This document shows, piece after piece, positions 11,970-23,204 of a stretch of DNA of 64,000 nt. Each line of letters starts with the position of its first letter. Position 1 is the stretch's first letter. The stretch covers positions 368,898-432,897 of the forward strand of contig NW_026516691.1 in assembly GCF_025766255.1 (NCBI RefSeq). The letters run 5' to 3'. The stretch is from Zychaea mexicana. Taxonomy: Eukaryota > Mucoromycota > Mucoromycetes > Mucorales > Lichtheimiaceae. The notes beneath the pieces were generated by a model. The model saw only the letters and a list, made by a program, of their open reading frames with translations. It ran no database searches and was not told where the DNA came from. The position numbers and the translations under genes were made by a program.

Positions 11970-12162
11970 CCGCCTTTGATCATTGATAATTTCAATATCT
12001 CTTCTGTTTCTGCTCCAGAAAACAATCTACATGAAAGATGATGATGTGTTTATCTAGATCCTTTCATCGGTATACCTCGTCAATGTCATCTTACTTCATT
12101 TTACCACGAATCAAACTGGCTGCTTTGCATGCTAATAGAGCAGGGTTTTCTAGTGTACTCAT
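11943..12162 (-). CDS. Putative upstream exons of the zinc-finger gene
   Basis: On the minus strand an ATG at 12162 opens MSTLENPALLACKAASLIRG, spliced (12162-12095 to 12026) to KLFSGAETEEILKLSMIKGG and running into the duplicated block. The next possible exons in that block encode CKQC followed by SSSWKGRD, which resembles the first half of a GATA-like finger. These exons may be the true 5' end of the zinc-finger gene, joined to RYFISNTF by a weak GTCTAT-TAG intron at about 11578-11681, or they may be a separate broken gene. I cannot decide without transcripts. Confidence 0.35.
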
Positions 12163-12414
12163 AGAGTGGTTTCGAAATACTGCACTGACACCATAACAGA
12201 AAAAAAACAAGATGTGCTGTAATGTGAGCTATTATATTATTTACAAACTTTAATCACTGCCTGGGGTTGGGGGTGGGGGGGGGATAATCATTACAATAGA
12301 GGAGGGAAAATCCAAAACAAAAAAAATTACATGTAGAAAGTATATGCGCATAATTGGGGAGTTATTCATTAAACTCTACATTGAGTTGGATACTTTTGAT
12401 GCTACAGTTTTCGG

Positions 12415-13705
12415 TTAGACAGGGCTTCTGCGCCACGGAATCCAAGGTTGCGTTGGATTGTAGTAGTGTGATGGTCTCATGTAGGCTGGAACGATTACTT
12501 TCTCGGTGGGGAAATAGCGTACATGTTGCTCGTGGATGCCCTATATTAGCAATTGAATTATGTAAGGTTTTCTCTATCTGCAATAATAAAATGTTCCGCT
12601 TTTCGTAGGGGCAGGGGCAGAGGGGGGGGGGGGTTGGGTGGGTGTGCGCGGACGCTGGGTTCAGTTTATGCTTTACCATCACTCCAAAACACAATTGGGC
12701 AATAAGTCCCATGAGTGTCGCTATAATCAACATGGCCTGAATGATAAAAGTTTCTCGTGTCGTGTGATATTCATTCCCTGATAGTAGTAAAAAAGAAAGA
12801 AGGCACACCCGCCATACACTAAGTCTCTTTCTTATTTCTCATGGCTCAGTTCCACATCATCACTCGACCTCTTCTGATCCCACACGAACAAAAAAACCAG
12901 CATAAATTTGAGCCACAATTACCATGCGCAGGATTCGAGTCCAAAGTCGTCGTGAAACAATAAGTGAAACCCGTATGGAAAAACACATCCAAGCCCAAAA
13001 ACAACATGTATGCGCCCGTCAATGCCGTTCCTACCATATGAAAAAACTGATCCAATGCCGCCAGCGTACAACCCACGACCACCAAAATGACCAAAAGAAT
13101 GGCTCGACCATAATCAGATTGGATACTGAGATTGTCACGCCATCCCAAGACCCACAATCCAGCAGCAAGACCGCCTAATCCACCCAACAAGATGAGATAC
13201 GCGTGTAATGTGCCGCATGTCATGAGTAATGCGCCCACGAAGCCACACGCAATGGGAACAATCAAATAGATGGTCCATCGGTTCTGGCCATACGTGGATT
13301 CGGGTTCAAAGTTGGCCAGCAGTACCCAGGCAACAAATCCGAGTGTGATGAATCCAACCAGTAGAGGTGTCAGTCGAAAGTCGTACAGGCCTCGAAACCA
13401 GAGAAGGAGTGCGCAGATCAGAATAAGGATGGCTCCTAGTACCCCTTGGATGGACAGTTCATAGCCGTCCTCTTGAACAACATGATTGACTTTAGATTGT
13501 TGAAACAATGCTTTTTTGTAACGTATAGTAGTGGTTGCCAAAAAAAAAGAAAAAACAAAGAAACATGGATACCGATGACAATAGCATTGTTTGGAAGATA
13601 GAGAACACCAGGTTCGGTACGTGGTAATGGTGCTGCTTCCAATAATACAGGACTCCATATGACTGTCATTGTCAGCACTGATATTATATTTATTATCTGG
13701 TTCAT
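12415..13705 (-). CDS. TMEM198/DUF4203-family membrane protein
   Basis: Exons 13705-13573, 13471-12923, 12777-12677 and 12540-12415 encode about 302 residues. The start MNQIINIISVLTMTVIW looks like a cleavable signal peptide ending near LLEAAP. It is followed by about seven hydrophobic helices, for example ILILICALLLWF, LLVGFITLGFVAWVLL, IVPIACGFVGALL, LILLGGLGGLAAGLWVL and ILLVILVVVGCTLA. GLDVFFHTGF near the end of exon 2 is a family hallmark, and the third exon adds the last helix (MLIIATLMGLIAQL). The cytosolic tail ends with PSHYYNPTQPWIPW. Fungal members are uncharacterised; animal TMEM198 has been linked to Wnt signalling. The final exon is read in a different frame from the longest open frame there, because only that phase joins correctly. 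Confidence 0.8.
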
Positions 13706-15234
13706 TGAGAAACAGTTTGTTGTATCGTCAAAGGTAAAACAGAAAAAAAAGAAAAAAGCCAAAGAAACAAGCCGTTATAGCCACCATTCTTCCTCTTGTT
13801 TGTTTGTTTGTCTTGCCAGGGCAAAATTAGGCAGCATTGTACTACTCGCTCCACGCCGCGCCAAGCCTCTTGCAGATGATATAAACAAAGAGCAGGCGTG
13901 ACACCCGTGTGTGTGTGCGTGTGTTATGTATCGTAAAGCAAATGTGGCACTCTAGTCCAGCCCTAGTGTCATGTAGCAGTAAGGGAGCAATGCAGTGGGA
14001 TATTTCTATGCGTTCGTTCAATGCAGCCGAGTACTCGTGGTAATTATTCACCGTTTCGCTCCATTTTGTTCCCAGTACGTACATACAGTAGATTTCTTAA
14101 AGGACCATGGTTTATCACTCAAGCGTCGTAAACTTCTTGCGACTTTTTCTATTTTTACTACGGAAAAGGATTTCGATGGCATCACAAGAAACTTATTGCC
14201 AAAGTCATCCTCGACATTTAGTTCAGTAAGCATTCGCATGAATCGATAGGTTCACAGCCGCAAAGGGGGCTCCAACTAGTTTTAACCGGGTAGTTGGTGA
14301 AGGTAAATCTCCAGTTGGTGTAAAAGAATGAGCCTTTACAAAAGATATGACTCAAGGATGTTGGTGCACGATACTTGCAAAGCAATTTGATGTTTTTACA
14401 ATGGCCAGATTAGGCAGTGCTAGTTTGCCTTTGTGACAACTCCGACGATTCATGCATCTGATGTCACGTACAGTAATGACGCAGAAGTGGATGAGATAGA
14501 AACCAGAAAACTAACCTCAGGCATCTGTCACACCCCATTACCGACAACAGCGAATTTGCAGCGAAAGCTACTACCTTTATAGGATGTAACCACGACCTGC
14601 AAGTAAATAAAGTCGAGCGAATGGCTGTACTGTGTGAAACTGCGAGACATATTATACAGCACCAGCGAAGCAAAGCCTGCCTGAATATACTGTACATAAA
14701 TACCAGTCGAAGGGAGAAGATGATCCAGAGTCCAAGAGTGGGTATACCACTGGGCAAAGGGTATCGAGGCGCAAAGTCAAAACCCAATGAAAGAATACTA
14801 CACAGTAGCATTTGCTACCCACCCAATGATGTTATTCCCCTTGAATAAATCACAATAGTAGCCACCTCATGATGTTTATTGACAACTGCCAGCATATTCC
14901 TCTTCTATGCGATAGCTCAAGTACGCTGCCCCCCCCCAAGAAGACTTGACCCATCCCTCCATCCCATCCACCATTGTTAGCAAACCAAAAACCTTTGGGG
15001 GATGAGAGGTAAAAAAAAAACCTTTATACGAAGAAAAAGAAAAAAAAGCAAAGATAGAAAATAGGAAGAAAAAAGAAGGGGGGGGGAGGGCCTCACCACC
15101 TAGAAAAGAAAAAAAGAGAATAACCCAATGTAACTTTAAAGATAGAAAAGAAAAGCAACAAACAGTATGAGGAGTGCAATGAGGGTAGTGGGAAGAAGAG
15201 AGAAAGAGAGAGAGAGAGAGTATATGTCGCCCGC
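13706..15234. other. Intergenic spacer, 1.53 kb
   Basis: Upstream of the TMEM198-like gene and downstream of the PWWP gene. It contains G- and A-rich runs at 15000-15110 and a GA repeat near 15203-15220, adjacent to the PWWP stop codon. No supported gene or RNA. Confidence 0.45.
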
Positions 15235-17857
15235 TCAAGATGCTTCTTGCATGACCGTATCCACTTGTGCAGTAGAAGCAGGTGCGGTTGTGTTATTGGA
15301 CGTGGTGGTAGTGGTAGTGGTGGTGGTAGTAGGAGTGGGAGTAGTAGTTGGAGAGGATGCAATGGCGTTTGTTGTTGTCATGGATCGGGCCGGTTCTTCA
15401 TCAATTTCCATGGGTTCAACCTTGCTATCTTCAACCGGTGCTGCCGCTGTTGTTGGTGCCGTTGCTACTGAGCCCGTCGTTGTATCCATGGTGGTAGAGG
15501 TGGTAGAGGGGATGGTATCGTCTTGTTCCAGCTTTGGTGATACTGATGAAGCTACTGCTGCTGCTGCTCCATCATTGACACTTGTACTAGTAGTAGTAGT
15601 AGCAGCAGCAGCAGAGTTGCTATTGTTGTTGTTGTTGTTGTCTGTACTGGCAGCAGTCGTCGTCGTCGTCGTACTACTCTTGGGTCTCTCTGCCTTTCCA
15701 TTTTCAAGCTCGATGCGGAATTTCTCCTTCCAGTGTCCTATCAACTTCCGACAACGCTTCTGGATATTGAACTCACTGTCGTTCTCATACTGGTACCCTA
15801 CTGCCGCCCTGATCACTTGGCCAATTTTGGTATCCTTTTTTTCCCCATCGTCAAAATTTTACTGTATATCAGCAACAAGTTCCCCTTCTTTACTGTTCGC
15901 TTCAAAACACACACACGCCCAAGCACCACCCCATCTTTCTTTTTTTTTTTTTACCTTAAATAATCGGTGTGTCACGTGAGATTCTTCTACTTGTTTGAGA
16001 ATTTTGGATATAGTTGCATAGTTTTCCTTTGGAATTTCTCCCTGTAGCGTAGAAAAAAATAGATACAGAGAGACTCCCGGTCAGTTTCCTCCACATGTAT
16101 ACCCACAAAAGCTCACAAGAAGAAAAAAAAAACAAATAAACCACATACCGGTTTTTTCTGGTACACCAGCTTTTGCAGTCGATGTCGTATCATATACATT
16201 CTTTCCCTCTCCTGTTCATAGGCCTGCTCTTCTGGCGTCGATGGCTTATCGTCTGACGACGCGGTGCTGTCACGATTGGCAACAGGACTAGCGCGTCGCT
16301 GTTCCTCCTTTTCCGTAGATACCGACTTGCGCTGCACAACCGACAGGATGATGAGTACAATTCCGACCCTCGTGTCCCCCTAGCCCCCAGTGCATATATG
16401 CTATGCACGCACCGTAATATATCACACACGCAAGTACAGATAAATAAATAGCTTACCCGCTTTTTCCTGTCCGTCTTGTCATGCACTTCCTTATCTGCAT
16501 CGTCCAGCTTGCGTGATCGTCTCTTGACCTTCTTGTTGTTGTTATTAGTGTTGTTATTGTTGTTGTTTGACGATTCAGAATCATCCTCCTCTTCCTCTTC
16601 TGCCGCCTTTGCTGCTGCTGGGGTGTTGTTGTTGTTGTTGCTGTTGGCGGATGCTTTCTTGGATCGCCTTCCACCTGCTGCCGCTGCTGCTGTTGTTGTT
16701 GCTGCCTTTGTCTTTTTGGTATTGGTTTCTGACGCGTTTTTCCGTGGTGCTCTTGTCCTTCTTGGTTTCTTTTGCTGCTTTTCATCCTCAGACTCATCCT
16801 CGTCCTCTTCGTCTTCTTCTTCCTGCTCCAGTTTCTCCAACAATGACGGATCTAAAGCCTGACGCACCGCGTTCTCCAAATCCTTTGTTTTGAACTTTTT
16901 TGCCTTGAGATCGCGTTCCACCGTGTCTGTGTTGAACGGTCGGATCGCGTCTGGACCAAAGAATCCACTAAAAAGAACGAATTTTTTTGGATGGTTGTTA
17001 GTCATATGTGGGTTGCGAATACATAGGAATCAGAAAAAATAAAATGGTACGATGGAAGGGTTTGGTCACCATACACATACAAAAACGTTCCCCTTGTCCT
17101 TTTTTCTCTCATTATCGCCCCCCAATTCCATTTTCTTTTTGTGCCCTCACTTCCTTATCGTCCTTGGTCACCTTGTCAACGAATAAAGAAAGAAAGAAAG
17201 AAAGAAAAGAAAGAAAAAGCCCCCGCAAACCACTTTCTAGTCGTTGTTGTAGGTTTTGCCATTCCAAAGAAGAGGGCCGATTCCAACAGACAACTTTTCT
17301 TCTTCTCTTTGCCACCCATTGTTCCCTTCCGTTTTTTAAAAAAGAAAAAGAGTTGTAGTTGTTCATATACTTACTAGTCTCTTGACCCAAAGAAAAACAC
17401 TGTCCAAAGTGGTCCTTTTGTTTTGCTGCTTCTTTGCTTCAACACCTTGCTAGGAATGCTCTTGTCATCTTCAACCTGTATTGTTTGTCAAGGTTTGTAG
17501 TGAGCATTAACTTGGCACCATTGAGATGAATCCTCTTCCCTCCCCCTTTTCAAACCCACAGCCACATAAAGAACGATAAAGAAAGAAAGAAGAGAGAGAG
17601 AGAGAGAGAAAAAGAGAAAAGAAAAAAGCGCGTGTCCTAGTCCATTGGCATCCGTTTCCTTTCCTTCCGATTGGGCTGGCAACTCCTTCTGCCACACATA
17701 TACAGCCCCCCTTCTTCTCCCTTTTTCTTTCGCCCATGAGAAATAACAAAAAGAAAAGATTCCCACCACTTTTTGAACTTACTCTAGCAGGCCACCAAGG
17801 ATAACCTTTTAATTTCGCAAAGACAATGGTGCCAGGTGGATAATCTTCTTGCTTCAT
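15235..17857 (-). CDS. PWWP and TFIIS-N/LEDGF-like chromatin protein
   Basis: Six exons: 17857-17783, 17475-17375, 16967-16457, 16331-16149, 16041-15955 and 15834-15235, 518 residues. The N-terminus (PGTIVFAKLKGYPWWPARV, residues 8-26) opens a PWWP domain that continues through LWTVFFFGSRDYGFFGP; PWWP domains bind methylated H3K36 nucleosomes. The middle is very basic and acidic with Asn runs. Residues about 290-357 (KILKQVEES...FKDTKIGQVIR...IGHWKEKFR) resemble the TFIIS N-terminal/LW domain found in LEDGF, HDGF2 and Iws1, which docks elongation factors. The C-terminal 150 residues are Thr/Ala/Asn-rich. The order PWWP, charged linker, TFIIS-N-like domain matches LEDGF/HRP2, so a transcription-elongation role on H3K36me chromatin is likely. 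The donor in the first long intron (17476-17782) is clean. Confidence 0.85.
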
Positions 17858-18476
17858 TTGACAGTAACCCCAAGGTCAAAATGGAAACGGCCTTTTTTTT
17901 TTTGCGTAAAGTTGGGAGGGCGTTTTGGGAAAAAAGAAAAAAAAAGAGAGAGAGAGAGAGAAGAGAGAGAAAAAGCTGTGTTTGTGCAGAAAAAAAGGTA
18001 GACAGGAAAGCCGCGCTGCAAATTTTGCGGGAACAACCCGGCGGAAAATGAAAACGTTCTGGGTCCTATTCGCTTCCTGTGGGTGGGTGATGTCGCTCTC
18101 TCTCTCCCCCCCCCAAAAAACTTATTTTGGGCTGACGGATTATGGGTTATAAACGTCATTACTGCGTCGCTTTCCTTGCTTGCTAGCTACCTTGAAAAAA
18201 AAAGTGTACGTGCGTGGGTATAAAAGTAATGAGGACGTGTGTGTGTGTGTTGTGTTTTGTGAAGAAAGAAAGAAACCCCCAATGTATTACAAGTCAACAA
18301 TTCGGTTCCACTTGGTAACCCGTCGGAAAAGCCGTATTCTATGCCAACGATGCATGACACAGCTAATTTGCTCCAGCTCTAAGCTACGATCCCCCCCCCT
18401 AATTATTGATCCGTTAAGGAGTTACATATTATATTCGCTGGGTGCTACACCCTTGTTGAGTACCTTGTTGCTATCA

Positions 18477-18530
18477 TCGTCGTCGTCGTCGTCGTCGTCG
18501 TCGTCAACGTTGTTGTTGTTGTTGTTGTTG
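18477..18530. repeat. TCG then GTT trinucleotide repeats
   Basis: About nine to ten TCG units run directly into about seven GTT units after a short joint. On the minus strand, in one frame, they encode Asn and Asp runs preceded by a hydrophobic stretch, but the frame has no other support as a gene. Confidence 0.85.
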
Positions 18531-18803
18531 ACGTAGTGAAAACACAAGAGACAAGCCATCAGAAATAGAGAGACCGCGCAAACGATAGAGACGTAGCGTT
18601 TATATATGTAGAGAGTCGTAGTTCGGCTCGTCTTTTTTTTTTTTTGTTTCGGAGGAAAATAATGCATATAATATAACTGGGTTCTGCATATTTCTGTAAT
18701 CTGTGCTTTATTGGAATCCGTTGTTTGCCACGGCTGCCATTGTTTTCTGAATGGCCAATGACGGAACAGGAAAAAGCAAGAGGGGAAGAGTCAAGCGGGC
18801 AGG

Positions 18804-18826
18804 CAGGTAGGTAGGTAGGTAGGTAG
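18804..18826. repeat. AGGT tetranucleotide repeat
   Basis: About five to six AGGT units in an intergenic AG-rich stretch. Confidence 0.8.
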
Positions 18827-19869
18827 GCAGAGGAATGAGGAATGAGGAGAAAGGAAATAAAAGAGAAAGCAACCATACACTGTGAATTAAAGGCTGGTTT
18901 CTTAACAAATTCTGAGGCTATGTGTGGGCTACTGCGGCTTATAGAAAAAAAAACCCTGGCAAAGTATTATATAGAGTCCACGCAGTCAGAGAGGGTCGTC
19001 TTAGATACCTTATAGTGCACACACACACACACAGCATACTACTTTTCTTTTACTTGTAGAGAAGATGTACTTTGATCGTGGGTTTGAACCGAGCGCAACA
19101 TGCTACAAGGAGAAGCACTAGTGGCTACTGTTGAATAATTCTCATGTTTAAAACAATGTTGTCAGAAAAAAACATGGCGTGGTTGCTCATGGCTATATCA
19201 ATCCTAAGACTTGACAACAAAAGTAGCTCAACAAGAAAAAGCTCGAACCGAACGCAGGAGTATTCATGAGCCAAGCTTGTGCGTATGTTCCTACTATTGG
19301 TATATTTTAGTAATACCATCCTGCTGTGTCGACACAAATCTGTGTCATTTACTTTGTAAACTGGTGTAGCTAAAAGTGCTGGTGGTGGTGACATGTTTGG
19401 GTGCTTGGGCAAAACACAGATTGGATGAAAAAGCGTTAAACATTTGAAAGACATCAAGGTTGGTATATTGATAACTACTCTCGTATATACGTTCATAGCC
19501 TCGTCTTTATTATTGCATACATGTATACTGTAGAAATGGTGCTTCGATTGGGTTGCCAGTTTCCGCTGCATACTGAGAATTGATTGTACTCATCATTGTC
19601 ATGCTTATTCAAGCCGTGTTTGCTATTGGAGTGCACGGCAATATCGACGGGACATGCCTGTACTGTTCTATGATTATATGTATACCTTAGGTCGTTGGTC
19701 GTCTCTCTATCTTTTGTAAAAGTAAACTTTTTATCTTTTGAAATATTTGATTGAGCATATGGGCTGCCTGTGTACGGAACACTGATGATTAGGTATAGCA
19801 ATAATAGCCTATGCGAAACCAAAATGGTAACTCAGTGAGTTTTTTTTTTATGCATTTGGGTGCCAAAAA

Positions 19870-19892
19870 GAATGTTTGAGAAAGTTGCAGAA
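19870..19892 (+). promoter_or_regulatory. Five-unit heat-shock element
   Basis: Three GAA units start at 19870, 19880 and 19890, exactly ten bases apart, and the inverted units between them begin TT at the right spacing (TTT and TTG in place of TTC). This is the nGAAnnTTCn array bound by trimeric Hsf1, about 107 bp upstream of the Hsp110 ATG. Confidence 0.6.
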
Positions 19893-19998
19893 GCCCCCCA
19901 AGACGCTGAGCGGAGAAGCTACAGTAGCGCAAAAAAATTTTGAATAAGTGACACCCTTTATTCCTTCTTTAGTTCAATACTTTGCAAATCACACAAAA

Positions 19999-22578
19999 AT
20001 GTCGGTCGTGGTAAGATGACTCACTTGATGTCTTATCGCAAACTGCTGTTTGTCTTTGTCTAGTATTGCTAAGCGACATACAATGGCTGTCTTTCGGCTG
20101 TGTAGGGTTTTGATTTGGGAAATCTCCAAGCAGTCATCTCGGTCGCTAGAAACCGTGGTATTGACGTTATCTGCAACGAAGTGTCGAATCGCGCTACTCC
20201 GTAAGCTATCCTTGCTAACTTTTTTTCCTTTTTATTTAAAAAGGAGACCTATTAAACTCATAAATTCCCATTTTTTTCTTAGTTCGCTCGTTTCGTTCGG
20301 CCTCAAGCAGCGCTTCCTTGGTGAATCTGCAAAGACCCAGGAAGTCAGCAACTTTAAGAACACCGTTGGCAATCTGAAGCGTCTTGCCGGTCGATCTTTC
20401 AGCGATCCCGAGATCCAGGAAGTCGAAAAGAACTTGACTCCCGTGGAACTTGCTGATGTCGACGGTATGGTCGGTGCTAAGGTAAATAATTGCATGGAAC
20501 AAGACAATGAAAATAAAGAGGGAGGACGCGAGAGGACTATGTATTTGCGTGTACGTGGTTGAGCAAATCAAACTAACGCTAGATAAATTTAGGTCCAATA
20601 CTTGGGCGAGCAACAAACCTTCTCGAACGTCCAGCTGATTGCCATGTACCTTGGCAAGCTCAAGGAAACCACTGCCGCTGAGCTCAACATCCCCGTCTCT
20701 GACTGTGTCATCACTGTCCCCGGTTGGTTCACCGAGATCCAGCGCCGTGCCGTCTTGTCCGCCGCTGAGATTGCCGGCTTGAACTGCTTGCGTCTTGTCA
20801 ACGATTTGACTGCCGCTGCCTTGGGTTACGGTATCACCAAGCTCGACCTGCCCGAGGACAAGCCCAAGAACGTGGTGTTTGTCGACATTGGCCACTCTGA
20901 CTACTCTGTCAACGTCGTCTCCTTCTTGAAGGGCCAATTGACCGTCCGTGGCGCTGCTTACGACACCGCCTTTGGTGGCCGTGAATTCGACAAGGTCATC
21001 ATGGACAAGTTGGCTGCAGAGTTCAAGGAAAAGTACAAGATTGATGTCTACAGCAACAAGAAGGCTCAATTGCGTCTCCGTGTCGCTGCCGAGCGCTGCA
21101 AGCGTGTCTTGTCGGCTAACCCCCAGGCTCCTGTCAACATTGAGTCGATCATGGACGACCGTGACGTCTCGACCATTGTCAACCGCGCCGACTTTGAAGA
21201 GTGGGCCGAGGGTCTCTTTGGCCGCACCGCCGACACGATCCACAAGGCGTTGGAGAACGCCGGTCTCAAGGTCGAGGATGTGGATGCCGTCGAGTTGGTC
21301 GGTGGTACCACCCGTATCCCTGCCATCAAGACCACCATCTCCAAGGTCTTGAACAAGGAAATTTCTACCACCTTGAACCAGGACGAGGCCATCTCGCGTG
21401 GTGCTGCTCTCCAGTGCGCCATGTTGTCGCCTGTCTTCAAGGTCCGTGACTTCCGTGTCAACGATGTCTGCAGCTACCCCATCAAGCTCACCTGGCCCGC
21501 CACGCCCGAGGACGAGGATACCGAGATCACCGTCTTTGACACCAACAACTCGATCCCCTCGACCAAGATCTTGACCTTCCACCGCAAGGAACCCTTCACC
21601 TTGGAAGCCTCGTACGTCAAGCCCGAGGAGCTCGTCCGCGGCATCAACCCCTGGATCGGCCAGTACACCATCAAGGGCATCGACCAGCCTTCCGAAGTCA
21701 AGGTCAAGGTCAGACTCAACATCCACGGCATCCTGTCCGTCGAGTCTGCCTACACTGTCGAAGAAAAGGAAGTCGAGGAGGAAGTCACCAACAAGGATGG
21801 CGAAAAGGAGACCAAGAAGACCAAGAAGCTCGTCAAGAAGGCCGATCTGTCCGTTGTTTCCCAGACCACTGCCTTGAGCAAGGCCTTGATGGACCAGTAT
21901 GCCGAAAAGGAAAGCCAGATGGCCTCCAACGACCGCTTGATCTTTGCCACCGAGGCTGCCAAGAACTCGCTCGAAGAGTATGGCTATGAGATGCGTGACA
22001 AGGTCGAAGGTCCCTATGGCGCATACATTGATCCCGCCGTCAAGGACAAGTTCTGTGCCGACTTGAACGCTGTGGTTGACTGGATCTACGATGAGGGTGA
22101 CGACCAACCAAAGTCGGTCTATGTCGAGAAGCTTGAGGCTTTGAAGAAGATTGGCAACCCCGTTGTCGAGCGCTACCGTGAGGCCGAGGAGCGTCCCCGT
22201 GCCGACCGTATCTTGCGCGCCACGTTGCAGCGTCTCACCCAAGAGGCCATGAGCTCGGACGACAAGTACTCGCACATTCCTCCCCAGGAGAAGCAGGACA
22301 TTGTCGACCGTTGCGACCGTGCCCGCCGCTGGTTGGACGAGCAGTTGGGCAAGCAAGAAAAGGTGCCCAAGCACGATACTCCCATTGTCTTGTCCCGCGA
22401 CATTGCTCAGGAAGAGAGCGCCGTCGTTGCCTTTGCTACCCCCATCCTGAACAAGCCTAAGCCTGCACCCAAGCCTGCTGAGGATACACCCATGGCCGAT
22501 GGCCAGGAGGGTGAGAAGAAGGAGGAAAAGCCCGCTGAAGAGACCGAGGAGAAGAAGGACGACATGGACATTGACTAA
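19999..22578 (+). CDS. SSE1: Hsp110-family chaperone (Sse1-like)
   Basis: Four exons: 19999-20010 (only four codons, MSVV), 20106-20200, 20283-20481 and 20593-22578; 763 residues (yeast Sse1 693). [16 protein letters not shown] is the Hsp110 form of the Hsp70 phosphate loop. [28 protein letters not shown] and [12 protein letters not shown] follow in the ATPase domain. The substrate-binding region carries a long Lys/Glu insertion (residues about 395-420), typical of Hsp110, and the tail is Glu/Lys-rich, ending DDMDID with no EEVD. Hsp110 proteins are nucleotide-exchange factors and holdases for cytosolic Hsp70. Exon 4 is GC-rich with strongly biased codons, as expected for a highly expressed gene. 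A heat-shock element lies about 107 bp upstream. Confidence 0.95.
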
Positions 22579-23204
22579 AAAGCATTGAACAATGTCCCTG
22601 TTCCCTTAATGATCTTAAGGGACTTGTTCTTTCCAGACGACGATTGCACCTCAACCACAAAAAAAAACACTCTTTTCTTTATCCACTCCCATACACCCGC
22701 TCTCTCTCTCTCTACCTTTCTCCCGCTCTCTCTTTTACATCTGCAAATAGAAAAAGCACAGTATACACTATACGGCATCCCATCTTTTTTCATATAAAAA
22801 AAAAGAAAAAATACACATTGTTCAAATTGTTCCACAAGTCCAAAGTAAGTCTTCTTGTGGGTGGGGGGTTGCCTTGGAGACAATCACATGGGGCTTTTGA
22901 ACTTGCCTAAACTCCTCTTGGTACACGGCCGTTTACTCACAACCAATACGGTGTACATGTTTTAACTAAAATAGCCCCGTCAATTCGAATGAATAAGAGC
23001 GGAAGGTCAAGTAATCGCATAACATAATACAGAAAGAAGGGAATTTGCCAAGCTTCTATTCGCTGACTTGATGAAACCACAGAGATGGCTAAACCAAATA
23101 ACCGTTGTCCCGATTTGGAATTCTGAACTTCCCACTCTCTTCATTCGCTCACACTCACTCACTCTCTCTATTCTTTTTTTTTCCTCCCCCTTCACACTGC
23201 TTCA
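22579..23204. other. Intergenic spacer, 626 bp
   Basis: Hsp110 3' region and promoter of the Zn2Cys6 gene. CT-rich runs occur at 22700-22735 and 23135-23165. No gene seen. Confidence 0.5.

Larger units (their letters stand above)
17858..19998. other. Intergenic spacer, 2.14 kb, microsatellite-rich
   Basis: Shared 5' region of the PWWP gene (left) and Hsp110 (right). It holds GA-rich runs (17945-17985), the TCG/GTT trinucleotide block, the AGGT repeat and the heat-shock element listed separately. No gene with recognisable domains was found. Confidence 0.5.

Noticed and set aside
13472..13572. Possible second U12-type intron in the TMEM198-like gene (donor GTATCCAT)
   Set aside because: The donor is close to the U12 GT-AG consensus, but no TTCCTTAAC-type branch lies near the 3' end.
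15167..15979. Long Val/Ser-rich frame on the plus strand
   Set aside because: Shadow of the Thr/Asn/Ala repeats in the PWWP gene on the other strand.
18422..18667. Small minus-strand frame with a hydrophobic stretch then Asn and Asp runs
   Set aside because: It would make a short type II membrane peptide, but it depends on trinucleotide repeats, has no second exon or domain, and no homologue is recognised.
19083..19140. GGTTCAAACC-like sequence suggesting a tRNA T-arm on the minus strand
   Set aside because: The stem does not pair properly and no acceptor or anticodon arm could be built.
20236..22374. A 712-residue open frame on the strand opposite Hsp110
   Set aside because: It runs antisense to a strongly codon-biased gene; such long antisense frames over Hsp70-family genes are a known by-product of codon use. 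It shows no domain and is Leu/Val/Asp/Gly-rich as expected for the shadow.
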